Made by a program: the position numbers and the translations under genes. Under the pieces are notes generated by a model. That model was not told the DNA's origin. It did no database searches and was given only the letters and a program-made list of their open reading frames with translations. A stretch of DNA of 64,000 nucleotides from JAKFEE01 sp036675815 (lineage in GTDB: Bacteria; Pseudomonadota; Alphaproteobacteria; Rhodospirillales; Magnetospirillaceae): positions 32,726 to 96,725 of the forward strand of contig JAKFEE010000019.1 of NCBI GenBank assembly GCA_036675815.1. The letters are read 5' to 3'. Position 1 is the stretch's first letter, and each line of letters starts with the position of its first letter. This document shows, in pieces, positions 1 through 7,982 of this stretch.

Positions 1-1
1 C

Positions 2-541
2 TTCGCCGGCATCTCCATGCCCACCTTCTGGCTGGGCCTGATGCTGATCGTCCTGTTCGCCGTGCAACTGGGCTGGTTGCCGGCGGGCGGTGTCGAGACG
101 GTGGGCGGCGGCGGCCTCGGCGACCGCGTGCGCCATGTCCTGCTGCCGGTGGCGACGCTGGCCCTGGCCAGCAGCGGCCAGTATCTGCGCTATGTCCGTG
201 CCTCGATGCTGCAGACCCTGCGCCAGGACTACGTGCGCACCGCGCGGGCCAAGGGCGCCGGCTGGGTTCGCGTCGTCGTGCATCACGCCCTACGCAATGC
301 CCTGGTGCCGGTGGTGACCATCCTCGCCCTCGACCTGGGGGCGCTGTTCTCGGGCGCCCTGATCACCGAGACGGTGTTCGCCTATCCCGGCATGGGCAAG
401 CTGATCTACGAATCGGTGATGGGCAACGACTTCAATCTGGCCTTGGTCGGCTTGCTGCTGGCCACGCTGCTGACGCTGCTCGGCAACATCCTCGCCGATG
501 TCGCCTACGCGGTGCTGGATCCGAGGATCAGCTATCGATGA
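2..541 (+). CDS. Peptide/nickel-type ABC transporter permease, DppB-like (5' partial)
   Basis: This is the C-terminal 179 residues of an inner-membrane permease of the oligopeptide/dipeptide/nickel importer family; the reading frame is open from base 2, so the gene starts before the window. It shows the cytoplasmic EAA-type loop that docks the ATPase (RTARAKGAGW followed by HHALRNALVPVV) and hydrophobic helices on both sides, ending in DPRISYR, a typical DppB/OppB tail. The companion DppC-like permease follows 199 bases downstream. The substrate cannot be told from the permease alone, and the binding protein and ATPases are not in the window. Confidence 0.9.
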   Translation, partial: FAGISMPTFWLGLMLIVLFAVQLGWLPAGGVETVGGGGLGDRVRHVLLPVATLALASSGQYLRYVRASMLQTLRQDYVRTARAKGAGWVRVVVHHALRNALVPVVTILALDLGALFSGALITETVFAYPGMGKLIYESVMGNDFNLALVGLLLATLLTLLGNILADVAYAVLDPRISYR

Positions 542-545
542 CGCC

Positions 546-739
546 ACCTTTTGTCATTCCCGCGAAAGAGTTTGTGAAGGAATCCCCTTCTCCGTCACCC
601 CCGCGGAAGCGGGGGTCCATTCCGCCGGCGCTTCCGCATCGAAATCGTGGTGGGATGCCGGCCAGAGCACCGCAGGTCGTGCAGGCGTTGGAATGGATTC
701 CTGCTTTCGCGGGAATGACGGACACAGGGGGAATTGGCC
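546..739. repeat. Dispersed palindromic repeat (SFPRKRESI type), copy 1
   Basis: The gap between the two permease genes is filled by a mosaic of inverted motifs: CATTCCCGCGAAAG near 555, the arms CCCCCGCGGAAGCGGGGG at 598-615 and CTGCTTTCGCGGGAATGAC near 700-719. Read through, they give peptide strings such as FRGNDG and SFPRKRES, which recur as spurious extensions of genes in many proteobacteria. Related copies occur at 32064-32205 and 44751-44868. The open frame of the second permease runs back through this element, but that extension is repeat sequence and not protein. Confidence 0.8.
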
Positions 740-740
740 G

Positions 741-1643
741 ATGACCCCCGAACGTGCCGCCCTCACCCGCTTCGCCCGCCATCGGCTGGCGGTGCTCAGC
801 CTCCTGCTTCTGCTGGCCATCGGCGGCCTGGCCCTGGCGGCGCCGCTGATCGAACGGGCGCTGGACCTCGACCCCGAAGCCGTCGACCTGCTGGCGCGGA
901 TGGCGCCGCCCTCGTCCGAGCATCCGCTGGGCACCGACGAGCTCGGCCGCGACGTGCTGGCGCGGTTGCTGCGCGGCGGCCAGGTATCGCTGACGGTAGC
1001 GCTGATCACCGCCGCCGTGGCCACGGTGATCGGCAGCGCCATCGGCCTCGTCGCCGGCTATCGCGGCGGCCTGCTCGACGCGGCGCTGATGCGCCTGACC
1101 GACGGCGTCATCGCCCTGCCGCTGCTGCCCTTGCTGGTGGTGCTGGCCGCCGTCGACCCCGCCAAGCTGGGCCTGCCGCCCGAGGCCCTGCAGGGGCCGG
1201 GGGCGGCCCTGGCGCGCATCGTCGTCATCATCGGCGTGGTCGGCTGGACGACGGTGGCGCGGCTGGTGCGCGCCGCCACCCTGAGCGTGCGCGAAGAGCT
1301 TTACGTCAAGGCGGCGCAGGCGGTGGGCGCCGGCCCCGGGCGCATCATGCTGCGCCACATCCTGCCCAACGTCGCCACCCCCATCATCGTCGCCACCACC
1401 TTGAGCATCGGCAACATCATCCTGCTGGAAAGCGCCCTGTCATTCCTCGGCCTGGGCATTCAGCCGCCGCTGGCCAGTTGGGGCAACATGCTGACCGGGG
1501 CGCTGGAACTGATCTGGTCGGCGCCGGCCCTGGCGGTGTGGCCGGGCGCCATGATCTTCGTCACGGTGCTGGCCTTCAACTTCCTCGGCGACGGCCTGCA
1601 GGAGGCGCTGGATCCGCGGGCCGGCAGCGGCGGTCGCTTCTAG
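741..1643 (+). CDS. Peptide/nickel-type ABC transporter permease, DppC-like
   Basis: The 300-residue inner-membrane permease is the partner of the preceding DppB-like gene. The start at 741 is chosen because it gives the usual DppC N-terminus (short cytoplasmic head, then a first membrane helix LSLLLLLAIGGLALAAPLI); the frame upstream is a dispersed repeat. The family motif HPLGTDELGRDVLARLLRG follows helix 1, the EAA loop (KAAQAVGAGPGRIMLRHILP) lies around residues 190-215, and the ending ESALSFLGLGIQPPLASWG is characteristic. The ATPase subunits are not in the window. The 199-base repeat between the two permease genes may affect co-expression. Confidence 0.93.
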   Translation: MTPERAALTRFARHRLAVLSLLLLLAIGGLALAAPLIERALDLDPEAVDLLARMAPPSSEHPLGTDELGRDVLARLLRGGQVSLTVALITAAVATVIGSAIGLVAGYRGGLLDAALMRLTDGVIALPLLPLLVVLAAVDPAKLGLPPEALQGPGAALARIVVIIGVVGWTTVARLVRAATLSVREELYVKAAQAVGAGPGRIMLRHILPNVATPIIVATTLSIGNIILLESALSFLGLGIQPPLASWGNMLTGALELIWSAPALAVWPGAMIFVTVLAFNFLGDGLQEALDPRAGSGGRF

Positions 1644-1646
1644 GCT

Positions 1647-2543
1647 TCAGCCGCGGGTGGCGAGCGCGACCCCCGCCACCGTGGCCGCCATGCCGGCGAT
1701 CGCCATGCCACTCAGCGTCTCGTCGAACAGCAGGAACGACATCAGCGCCGTGGTCGGCGGCACCAGATAGAACAGGCTGGCCACCTTGGCGGCGCTGCCG
1801 GCGCGGATCAGCCGATACAGCAGCGTGATGGCGCCGACCGACAGCACCACCACCAGCCAGGACATGGCAAAGACGAATTCGCCGGTCCAGGTGATGTCCA
1901 TGGTCTCGAAGGCCATGGCGAAAGGCAGCATGACCAGCAGTGCGGCCACGTATTGGATCACCGCCCCCGACCGCAGGTCCATGTTGCCGCAGCGCCGCTT
2001 CTGGTAAAGGGTGCCGGCGGTGATGGCCACGACCGCGCCGAAGGCGAAGGGCAGACCGGCCTGCCCGGCACTGACGTCGACCTTGTCCCAGACGACCAGC
2101 GCGACGCCGCCCAGGCCCATGACCAGTCCCAGCCATTGCCGCCGCGCCACCGTCTCGCCGAGGAACACCGCCGCCGCCGCCGCCGTCAGCAGCGGCTGCA
2201 GCCCGGTCACCAGCGCGGTGACGCCGGCGGGCAGGCCTTTGGCGATGGCGACGAAGACCCCGCTCAGATAGCCGCCGTGCACCAGCATGCCGGCGATGGC
2301 GATATGCAGGATTTCCCGGCGGCTTTCCGGCCACCGGGCCCTGGCCAACAGCGCCACCGCCAGCAGCAAGCCCGCCACGAGGGTGAAGCGCAGCGCCAGG
2401 AAGGTGAGCGGCGGAGCATAGGGCAGGCCGAATTTGGCGCCGATGAACCCGGTGCTCCACAGTATGACGAAGAGCCCCGGGGCGACGGCGGTGATGGCAT
2501 CGCCGCGGGCGGGCACGGCGACGCCGGCGGTGGGCTGGGTCAT
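1647..2543 (-). CDS. EamA/DMT-family transporter
   Basis: A 298-residue polytopic membrane protein with the two-repeat, roughly ten-helix layout of the drug/metabolite transporter superfamily. Recognisable EamA stretches are the first helix with WSTGFIGAKFGLPY, then GVFVAIAKGLPAGVTALVTGLQPLLTA in repeat 1 and the matching end of repeat 2 (LSVGAITLLYRLIRAGSAAKVASLFYLVPPTTAL). Family members export amino acids, nucleosides or drugs; the substrate is unknown here. It converges tail to tail with the DppC-like gene (3 bases apart), and its start is 4 bases from the end of the universal stress protein gene on the same strand, suggesting co-transcription. Confidence 0.9.
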   Translation of the reverse strand: MTQPTAGVAVPARGDAITAVAPGLFVILWSTGFIGAKFGLPYAPPLTFLALRFTLVAGLLLAVALLARARWPESRREILHIAIAGMLVHGGYLSGVFVAIAKGLPAGVTALVTGLQPLLTAAAAAVFLGETVARRQWLGLVMGLGGVALVVWDKVDVSAGQAGLPFAFGAVVAITAGTLYQKRRCGNMDLRSGAVIQYVAALLVMLPFAMAFETMDITWTGEFVFAMSWLVVVLSVGAITLLYRLIRAGSAAKVASLFYLVPPTTALMSFLLFDETLSGMAIAGMAATVAGVALATRG

Positions 2544-2547
2544 GCGA

Positions 2548-3369
2548 TCAGTGCGACATCAGGACGGGCACGGCGGTGTGGTCGAGCACGTAACGTGTCG
2601 CGCCACCCAGCACCACCTCGCGCACCCGGGAGCGGCCGTAGGCCCCCATCACCAGCAGGTCGGCGCGATCGTCGGCGACGCACGCCATCAGCTCCACGCC
2701 CACATCGTCGCCCGAGCGCGTCTGCGCCTCGGCCTTGATGCCATGACGGGCCAGGTGCAGGCAAATGTCGGCGCCGGGGACGTCGCCGTGTCCCGTACGC
2801 CCACCGACGGGATTGACGGCGACCACCGTCACTTTCTTCGCCCGCTGCAGCAGCGGCACCGCGTCATTGACGGCGCGGGTAGCCTCGCGGCTGCCGTTCC
2901 ACGCCACCACGACGGTTTCGAACGGGGCGGTGAAGGTGCCCGCGTGCGGAATGACGATGACCGGGCGGCCGGTATCGAACACCAGATGATCGGCGAGCGG
3001 CAGATCTTCGTCGCTATCCGGGTCCTGCTGCCCGACGACGGTCAAGTCGGCATAGCGGGCATGGAGGGCGACGACCTCGAACGGGTCGGCTTGGTCGGTG
3101 CGCCAGCCATGATTGATGCCGGCGCCCGCCACCTTGCGCTCGAATAGGGCTTCGGCCTGGGCCGCCGCCTCGTCGGCATAGCGCTGTTGCAAGGCAATGA
3201 GTTCGGGGCCGAACTGGGCGCGGACGAATTGCGGCATACGCGGGAAGGTACGCACGAACAGTCCGGTCAGATGGGCTTGGTACTGGGCGGCCACGGCCGC
3301 CGCCGCCTCGATGCGGCGCTCACAGGACGGCAGGTTGTCGACATGAACAAGGATGTCTCTCAAGGCCAT
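2548..3369 (-). CDS. Universal stress protein, tandem UspA domains
   Basis: A 273-residue cytoplasmic protein with two UspA-like domains: residues about 1-140 (MALRDILVHVDNLPSCERRIEAA) and about 145-273. The second domain keeps the ATP-binding type of Usp motif, seen as VMGAYGRSRVREVVLGGATR near residue 240, and ends in HTAVPVLMSH, the usual UspA tail. Family members are induced by starvation, oxidative stress or respiratory arrest. The first domain has a degenerate glycine loop (VVGQQDPDSDEDLPLADH), so only the C-terminal domain may bind nucleotide. It lies immediately upstream of, and probably in an operon with, the DMT transporter gene. Confidence 0.92.
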   Translation of the reverse strand: MALRDILVHVDNLPSCERRIEAAAAVAAQYQAHLTGLFVRTFPRMPQFVRAQFGPELIALQQRYADEAAAQAEALFERKVAGAGINHGWRTDQADPFEVVALHARYADLTVVGQQDPDSDEDLPLADHLVFDTGRPVIVIPHAGTFTAPFETVVVAWNGSREATRAVNDAVPLLQRAKKVTVVAVNPVGGRTGHGDVPGADICLHLARHGIKAEAQTRSGDDVGVELMACVADDRADLLVMGAYGRSRVREVVLGGATRYVLDHTAVPVLMSH

Positions 3370-3553
3370 GGCCGTCTCTCCTGGTGCGCAGACAGGGCGC
3401 CGAAGTCTCTGGGGCGGTGATGATAGCCCAGGCGCAAGATGTTGGCACTACCAACGTTTCAGTAGGGCCCATCCCAACTGGCGGGCGATCGCCTTGCTCA
3501 TCCCGCAGCCTGAGGTTACGCTGCCATGGATGCAGGAGGGGCATGGAGGGGGC

Positions 3554-3859
3554 ATGGCAGGCAAGGTGCGTTCGGTGATCATCAAGGATATCGAGGATCA
3601 CGTCGCCAAGAACGGCGGCGGCTTCGGCGAATGGTACGTGGGCGTCACCGCCAACCCCAAGCACAGCCTGTTCACGCAGCACCGCCTGCGCAACTCGGGC
3701 GACGCCTGGATCTCGCGGCGGGCGGTGGACGATCTGCAGGCCGCCGAGGTCGAGGACTATTTCAAGTCGGTGCGCCGGACAAAAGGGGGTGGGGGGCGTA
3801 CCAGCCTGGACGACGTCTACGTCTACGCCTATCGCATGAAGGCGCATACCCGGCCCTAG
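3554..3859 (+). CDS. Small GIY-YIG-like protein of unknown function
   Basis: A 101-residue soluble protein with no signal peptide. The start at 3554 follows a GGAGGGG-rich stretch at 3545-3552. The centre reads GEWYVGVTANPKHSLFTQH, with the tyrosine-glycine-valine strand followed by a helix, which resembles the GIY-YIG nuclease core where a similar signature follows a beta strand. The tail has a glycine run and a VYAYRM strand. I infer a GIY-YIG-like fold from this pattern only; the catalytic arginine and glutamate are not confidently placed. It stands alone between a stress-protein gene and an aminotransferase gene. Confidence 0.6.
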   Translation: MAGKVRSVIIKDIEDHVAKNGGGFGEWYVGVTANPKHSLFTQHRLRNSGDAWISRRAVDDLQAAEVEDYFKSVRRTKGGGGRTSLDDVYVYAYRMKAHTRP

Positions 3860-3938
3860 GCACCACTTGCGCACTTGCCGGGGCACTAGCACTTGAGGGT
3901 AAACTCGTCTCCCTCGTAAGGGCAGCATCCGGATCGTC

Positions 3939-5321
3939 ATGCAGCGCGGAAACTCGCCGGCCAGCCGCGACAAGGCCTACCACCTGCACGGCTACACCAA
4001 CCTCAAGCGGCATGAAAACCTCGGCCCGCTGGTGATCACGCACGGCAAGGGCGTGCGCGTTTACGACGACAGCGGCAAGGACTACATCGAGGGCATGGCC
4101 GGGCTGTGGTGCACAGCCCTGGGCTGGGGCGAGGAGCGCCTGGCCGAGGCGGCGGCGCGGCAGATGCGCACCCTGCCCTTCTACCATGGCTTCACCCACA
4201 AGAGCCATCCGCCGGTGATCGAGCTGGCCGAGCGGCTGGTGCGCATGGCGCCGGTGCCGATGTCCAAGGCGTTCTTCGCCAATTCCGGCTCGGAAGCCAA
4301 CGATACGGCGATCAAGTTGGTCTGGTACTTCAACAACGCCCTGGGGCGCCCCGAGAAGAAGAAGATCATCTCGCGCATCAAGGGCTATCACGGGGTGACC
4401 GTGGCCACCGCCAGCCTCACCGCCCTGCCCAACAATCAGCGCGGTTTCGATCTGCCCATCGCAGGCATCCTGCACACGGACTGCCCGCACCACTACCGTT
4501 TCGGCCGGGCCGGCGAGAGCGAGGAAGAGTTCGCCAGCCGCTGCGCCGCCAGCCTCGAAGCCCTGATCCTGGCCGAGGGGCCGGAGACGGTGGCCGCCTT
4601 CATCGCCGAACCGGTGATGGGCGCCGGCGGGGTGATCGTGCCGCCCGCGACCTATTTCGAAAAGATCCAGGCGGTCCTGGCCAAATACGACGTGCTGCTG
4701 ATCGCCGACGAGGTGATCTGCGGCTTCGGCCGTACCGGCCACATGTTCGGCAGCGAAACCTACGGGCTGAAGCCGGACATGATGACCATGGCCAAGGGAC
4801 TGTCGTCCGGTTATCTGCCGATCTCGGCACTGCTGATCTCGGACCGCGTATACCAGGCCATCGCCGATGAAAGTGACCGCATTGGCGTGTTCGGCCACGG
4901 CCTCACCTATTCCGGGCACCCGGTCTCGGCGGCGGTGGCATTGGAGACGCTCAACATCTACGCCGACACCGACATCGTCGGCCGCGTGCGCGAGGTGGCG
5001 CCGGCGTTCCAGCGCGCCCTGAACGGCTTCGCCGAGCACCCATTGGTGGGCGAGGCACGCGGAATTGGGTTGATCGGCGCGTTGGAACTGGTCAAGGATA
5101 AGTCCTCTCGCGCCCCCTTCGACCCGGCGCTGGCCGTCGGCTCGAGGGTTGTGGCGCGGGCGCAGGAGATGGGTGTGATCCTGCGAGCCATGGGCGATTC
5201 CATCGCCTTTTCGCCGCCGCTGATCATCGGCACCGACGAGATTGACGAGATGTTCGGCCGATTCGCCCGCGCCCTTGATGAAGCTCATGGCTGGTTGGGC
5301 GCCGAAGGTTTACTCGGTTGA
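3939..5321 (+). CDS. Class III PLP-dependent aminotransferase (omega-transaminase type)
   Basis: A 460-residue cytoplasmic enzyme of fold-type I class III aminotransferases. It has the SGSEANDTAIKL phosphate-binding stretch, the IADEVICGFGRTG motif whose Asp contacts the PLP pyridine nitrogen, and the Schiff-base lysine in MAKGLSSGYLP (K286). The N-terminal HLHGYTNLKRHENLGPLVI and IEGMAGLWCTALGWG resemble omega-amino-acid:pyruvate and putrescine/beta-alanine transaminases. The exact substrate cannot be settled by reading. It lies 89 bases upstream of hemA on the same strand; given that position a link to 5-aminolevulinate metabolism is possible, but the sequence is not glutamate-1-semialdehyde mutase-like. 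Confidence 0.9.
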   Translation: MQRGNSPASRDKAYHLHGYTNLKRHENLGPLVITHGKGVRVYDDSGKDYIEGMAGLWCTALGWGEERLAEAAARQMRTLPFYHGFTHKSHPPVIELAERLVRMAPVPMSKAFFANSGSEANDTAIKLVWYFNNALGRPEKKKIISRIKGYHGVTVATASLTALPNNQRGFDLPIAGILHTDCPHHYRFGRAGESEEEFASRCAASLEALILAEGPETVAAFIAEPVMGAGGVIVPPATYFEKIQAVLAKYDVLLIADEVICGFGRTGHMFGSETYGLKPDMMTMAKGLSSGYLPISALLISDRVYQAIADESDRIGVFGHGLTYSGHPVSAAVALETLNIYADTDIVGRVREVAPAFQRALNGFAEHPLVGEARGIGLIGALELVKDKSSRAPFDPALAVGSRVVARAQEMGVILRAMGDSIAFSPPLIIGTDEIDEMFGRFARALDEAHGWLGAEGLLG

Positions 5322-5410
5322 CGCGAGGGATGCCCCCCCTCACCCGAAGGCACGGTTCCACCACCGCTACCGGAGCCTATGGGAGTTGGACGAAGCGGTG
5401 GGAGGCCGCC

Positions 5411-6625
5411 ATGGATTACGAACAGTTCTTTGCCCAAAGGATCGCAGATTTGAAGGCCGAGGGCCGCTACCGGATCTTCGCCGATCTGGAACGGCAGCGC
5501 GGCAGGTTCCCGATGGCCAAGAACTACCGCGACGGCGGCGTCTTCGACGTGACGGTATGGTGTTCGAACGACTACCTCGGCATGGGTGAGAACGCCGAGG
5601 TCCTGGCCGCCATGCATTCCGCACTCGACCAATGTGGCGCCGGCGCCGGCGGCACCCGAAACATTTCGGGCACCAATCACCACCATGTGCTGCTCGAGCG
5701 GGAACTGGCCGACTTCAACGCCAAGGAGGCGGCCCTGCTGTTCACCTCGGGCTATGTCGCCAACCAGACGACGCTCTCGACCCTGGGCGCGAACATTCCC
5801 GGCCTGATCATCTTCTCGGACGAGTTGAACCACAACTCGATGATCGAAGGCATCCGCCACGGTCGCTCGGCCAAGCATGTGTGGCGGCACAATGATCTGG
5901 CGCATCTCGAAGATCTGCTCAAGGCCGCCGATCCCGCCGCGCCGAAGCTGATCGCCTTCGAGTCGGTCTATTCCATGGACGGCGACATCGCACCGATCGC
6001 GGCGGTCTGCGACCTGGCCGAGAAGTACGGCGCCATGACCTTCCTCGACGAGGTCCACGCCGTCGGTATGTACGGCCCGGGTGGCTCGGGTGTGGCCGAA
6101 CGCGACGGCCAACGCCACCGCATCACCTTGATCCAGGGCACCCTGGCCAAGGCCATCGGCGTCGTCGGCGGCTATGTCGCCGGGTCGGCGTCGACCATCG
6201 ACTTCATCCGCTCGTTCGGGCCGGGGTTCATCTTCTCGTCGGCGCTGCCCCCGGCCATCGCCGCCGGCGCGCTGGCCAGCATCCGCCTCCTGCGCCGGCA
6301 TCCGGAGATCCGCGACCGCCATCAGGAGCGCGCCGCCACCCTCAAGCGCCGCCTCGGCGAACTCGGCCTGCCGGTGCTGCCGTCGGCCAGCCACATCGTG
6401 CCGGTCATGGTCGGCGATGCCGCCCTGTGCAAGCAGGCTTCGGATCAGTTGCTGCGCCGACACAACATCTACGTACAGCCGATCAACTATCCGACGGTGC
6501 CGAAGGGGGCCGAACGCCTGCGCATCACGCCGACCCCGCTGCATGACGACGCGATGATGGACCGCCTGGTCGCGGCGCTGCTCGACGTGTGGTCGCAGTT
6601 GGGAATCCGCAAGGAGGCGGCCTGA
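5411..6625 (+). CDS. hemA: 5-aminolevulinate synthase
   Basis: A 404-residue PLP enzyme that condenses glycine with succinyl-CoA to 5-aminolevulinate, the first step of tetrapyrrole synthesis by the C4 route used in Alphaproteobacteria and mitochondria. The N-terminus MDYEQFFAQRIADLKAEGRY is the family's typical start. Key stretches are CSNDYLGMG, the glycine-rich GTRNISGTNHHH, SVYSMDGDIAPI, DEVHAVGMYGPGG and the Schiff-base lysine in TLAKAIGVVGGY (K247). Length matches the family. An upstream in-frame ATG at 5318 would add 31 unrelated residues overlapping the previous gene, so 5411 is preferred. Confidence 0.97.
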   Translation: MDYEQFFAQRIADLKAEGRYRIFADLERQRGRFPMAKNYRDGGVFDVTVWCSNDYLGMGENAEVLAAMHSALDQCGAGAGGTRNISGTNHHHVLLERELADFNAKEAALLFTSGYVANQTTLSTLGANIPGLIIFSDELNHNSMIEGIRHGRSAKHVWRHNDLAHLEDLLKAADPAAPKLIAFESVYSMDGDIAPIAAVCDLAEKYGAMTFLDEVHAVGMYGPGGSGVAERDGQRHRITLIQGTLAKAIGVVGGYVAGSASTIDFIRSFGPGFIFSSALPPAIAAGALASIRLLRRHPEIRDRHQERAATLKRRLGELGLPVLPSASHIVPVMVGDAALCKQASDQLLRRHNIYVQPINYPTVPKGAERLRITPTPLHDDAMMDRLVAALLDVWSQLGIRKEAA

Positions 6626-6649
6626 ATGGCGCTTCGGGGCGAAACCCGC

Positions 6650-6665
6650 GGGGATCTTGATCCCC
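6650..6665. other. Perfect 7-bp inverted repeat downstream of hemA
   Basis: GGGGATC and GATCCCC flank a two-base loop 25 bases after the hemA stop. It could act as a weak terminator or mRNA-end hairpin, but no T-run follows. Confidence 0.4.
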
Positions 6666-6725
6666 TCCCGCCGACACCCTCCCGCCGATCTTGATTTCCG
6701 TGCGCGTTTAACGACATCAGCCGGC

Positions 6726-7355
6726 GTGACCATACACACATCGAGCAGCGGCGGCGCCGCAACCGGGCCGCGGACGTCGGAATGCTTGCTGCCCTTGGCG
6801 TGTGGCAACCGCGAGCGCCTTGCCGTCTCTGACATCCTGTCCGCCCTCGGCGATCGCGGCTTTGGCCTGCTGCTGCTGGTATTCACCCTGCCCAACGCCA
6901 TCCCGTTGCCCGCCCCGCCCGGACTGTCGGCCATCCTGGCCTTGCCGCTGATTCTGGTGGCGACCCAGATGATGTTGGGGCTCGAGCGGCCGCGGCTGCC
7001 TGGCCTGCTCCAACGCCTGACCTTCTCGCGCACCCTGCTGCAGCGTGCCCATCCGCACCTGGTAAGGCTCGAACGCCGCCTGCGGCCGCGCCACGCCGTC
7101 ATGGCCTCGGAGCGCATGCTAGGCATACCCTGCCTGGTTCTAGCCATCGTATTGGCGATGCCGATCCCGATGGGGAACGTGCCGGTGGCGTGGGCGGTGC
7201 TGCTGATCGCCATGGGCGTGCTCGAGCGCGATGGCCTGTTCGCCATGGCCGGGCTGGTCGCCGGCGCCGCCGCCGTCGCCTGGAATGGCGTCCTGATCTT
7301 CGCCGGCAGCCAGGCGATCGCCCACGTGACGCGGTTGGTATCCGCCGTGTTCTGA
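6726..7355 (+). CDS. ExoD-family membrane protein
   Basis: The protein matches the ExoD family, first defined in rhizobia by a gene affecting exopolysaccharide production; the biochemical role is unknown. Diagnostic text is LAVSDILSALGDRGFGLLLLVFTLPNAIPLP near residues 30-60, ILALPLILVATQMMLG, and a C-terminal hydrophobic pair (LVLAIVLAMPIPMGNVPVAWAVLLIAMGVLERDG). About five membrane segments are visible. The frame is open back to an ATG at 6657, but that part looks like intergenic sequence; a GTG at 6726 is my preferred start, without a clear ribosome-binding site. It follows hemA by about 100 bases. Confidence 0.8.
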   Translation: MTIHTSSSGGAATGPRTSECLLPLACGNRERLAVSDILSALGDRGFGLLLLVFTLPNAIPLPAPPGLSAILALPLILVATQMMLGLERPRLPGLLQRLTFSRTLLQRAHPHLVRLERRLRPRHAVMASERMLGIPCLVLAIVLAMPIPMGNVPVAWAVLLIAMGVLERDGLFAMAGLVAGAAAVAWNGVLIFAGSQAIAHVTRLVSAVF

Positions 7356-7421
7356 AGGATTTTCGGCGGAACTTCCCGCGCCGTGCCGGGTTTACCGGTA
7401 GAGCCTGCAACGGAGGACGCC

Positions 7422-7856
7422 ATGAAGATCAACGAACTGATGAGCCGTGACGTCGAGATAGTCGATCCGGACATGTCCGTCACCGACGCCGCGTGCAAGA
7501 TGCGCGACCTCGACACCGGATTCCTGCCGGTTGGCGAAAATGACCGGCTGGTCGGCATGATCACCGATCGTGACATCGCCGTGCGGGCGGTGGCCGAAGG
7601 TAAGGATCCCAAGACCTGTCACGTCCGCGACGCCATGACCAAGGACGTCATCTACTGCTTCGAGGATCAGGATTGTGATGAAGCGGCCGAACTGATGGCC
7701 GAGCACCAGGTTCGGCGCCTGCCCATCCTGAACCGCGACAAGCGCCTGATCGGCATTCTGTCTCTGGGCGACATCGCCCTGAAGGACACGGGCACTTCGG
7801 CCACTGCCATGCGTGGCGTGTCGCAGCACACGCATCACGAGCCGGGCCGCGCCTGA
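7422..7856 (+). CDS. CBS-domain pair protein
   Basis: A 144-residue protein made of two CBS domains (about residues 7-60 and 72-128), which together form a Bateman module that usually senses adenine nucleotides. Both repeats show the GMITDRDIAVR / GILSLGDIAL type ending. The ATG at 7422 is preceded by GGAGG at 7412-7416, fixing the start. No enzymatic domain is attached, so it is probably a free-standing regulatory partner. A strong hairpin follows at 7878-7910. The unit is probably transcribed alone or with the ExoD-like gene 66 bases upstream. Confidence 0.93.
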   Translation: MKINELMSRDVEIVDPDMSVTDAACKMRDLDTGFLPVGENDRLVGMITDRDIAVRAVAEGKDPKTCHVRDAMTKDVIYCFEDQDCDEAAELMAEHQVRRLPILNRDKRLIGILSLGDIALKDTGTSATAMRGVSQHTHHEPGRA

Positions 7857-7877
7857 CGCGCCGACAGCCCAACGCCC

Positions 7878-7910
7878 GAGCCGGCGCCCATTCCGGGCGG
7901 CCGGCTCTTT
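7878..7910 (+). terminator. Probable Rho-independent terminator after the CBS gene
   Basis: The stem GAGCCGGC ... GCCGGCTC closes over an inner GCCC/GGGC pairing and is followed by TTT. It lies 22 bases after the stop of the CBS gene and may serve both converging genes. Confidence 0.6.
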
Positions 7911-7982
7911 GCGTTAAGCCGGCTCGCCGGCGCGGCGTTAGGCCGGCTCGCCGGCGCGGCGTTAGGCCGGCTCGCCGGCGCG
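7911..7982. repeat. Three tandem 24-bp units over the 3' end of the ABC exporter gene
   Basis: Three consecutive units, each beginning GCGTTA and ending GCCGGCGCG, occupy 7911-7934, 7935-7958 and 7959-7982. The second and third are identical and the first differs by one base. The stop codon of the minus-strand exporter gene (TAA, 7964-7962) lies inside the third unit. Each unit contains the same TTA triplet at the same place, so the array duplicates the gene's stop region. Confidence 0.9.

Noticed and set aside
498..740. N-terminal extension of the second permease to 381 residues
   Set aside because: The extra 81 residues are translated dispersed repeat sequence and the end of the previous gene; the family N-terminus begins at 741.
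3762..5288. A 508-codon open frame antisense to the aminotransferase
   Set aside because: It has no recognisable domain and lies fully opposite a clear PLP enzyme; such frames are expected in GC-rich genes with strong third-position bias.
5285..7612. A 775-codon minus-strand frame opposite hemA and the ExoD-like gene
   Set aside because: No family similarity and fully covered by real plus-strand genes.
7911..7982. CRISPR-like tandem repeat
   Set aside because: The 24-bp units are directly adjacent with no spacers and no cas genes are near.
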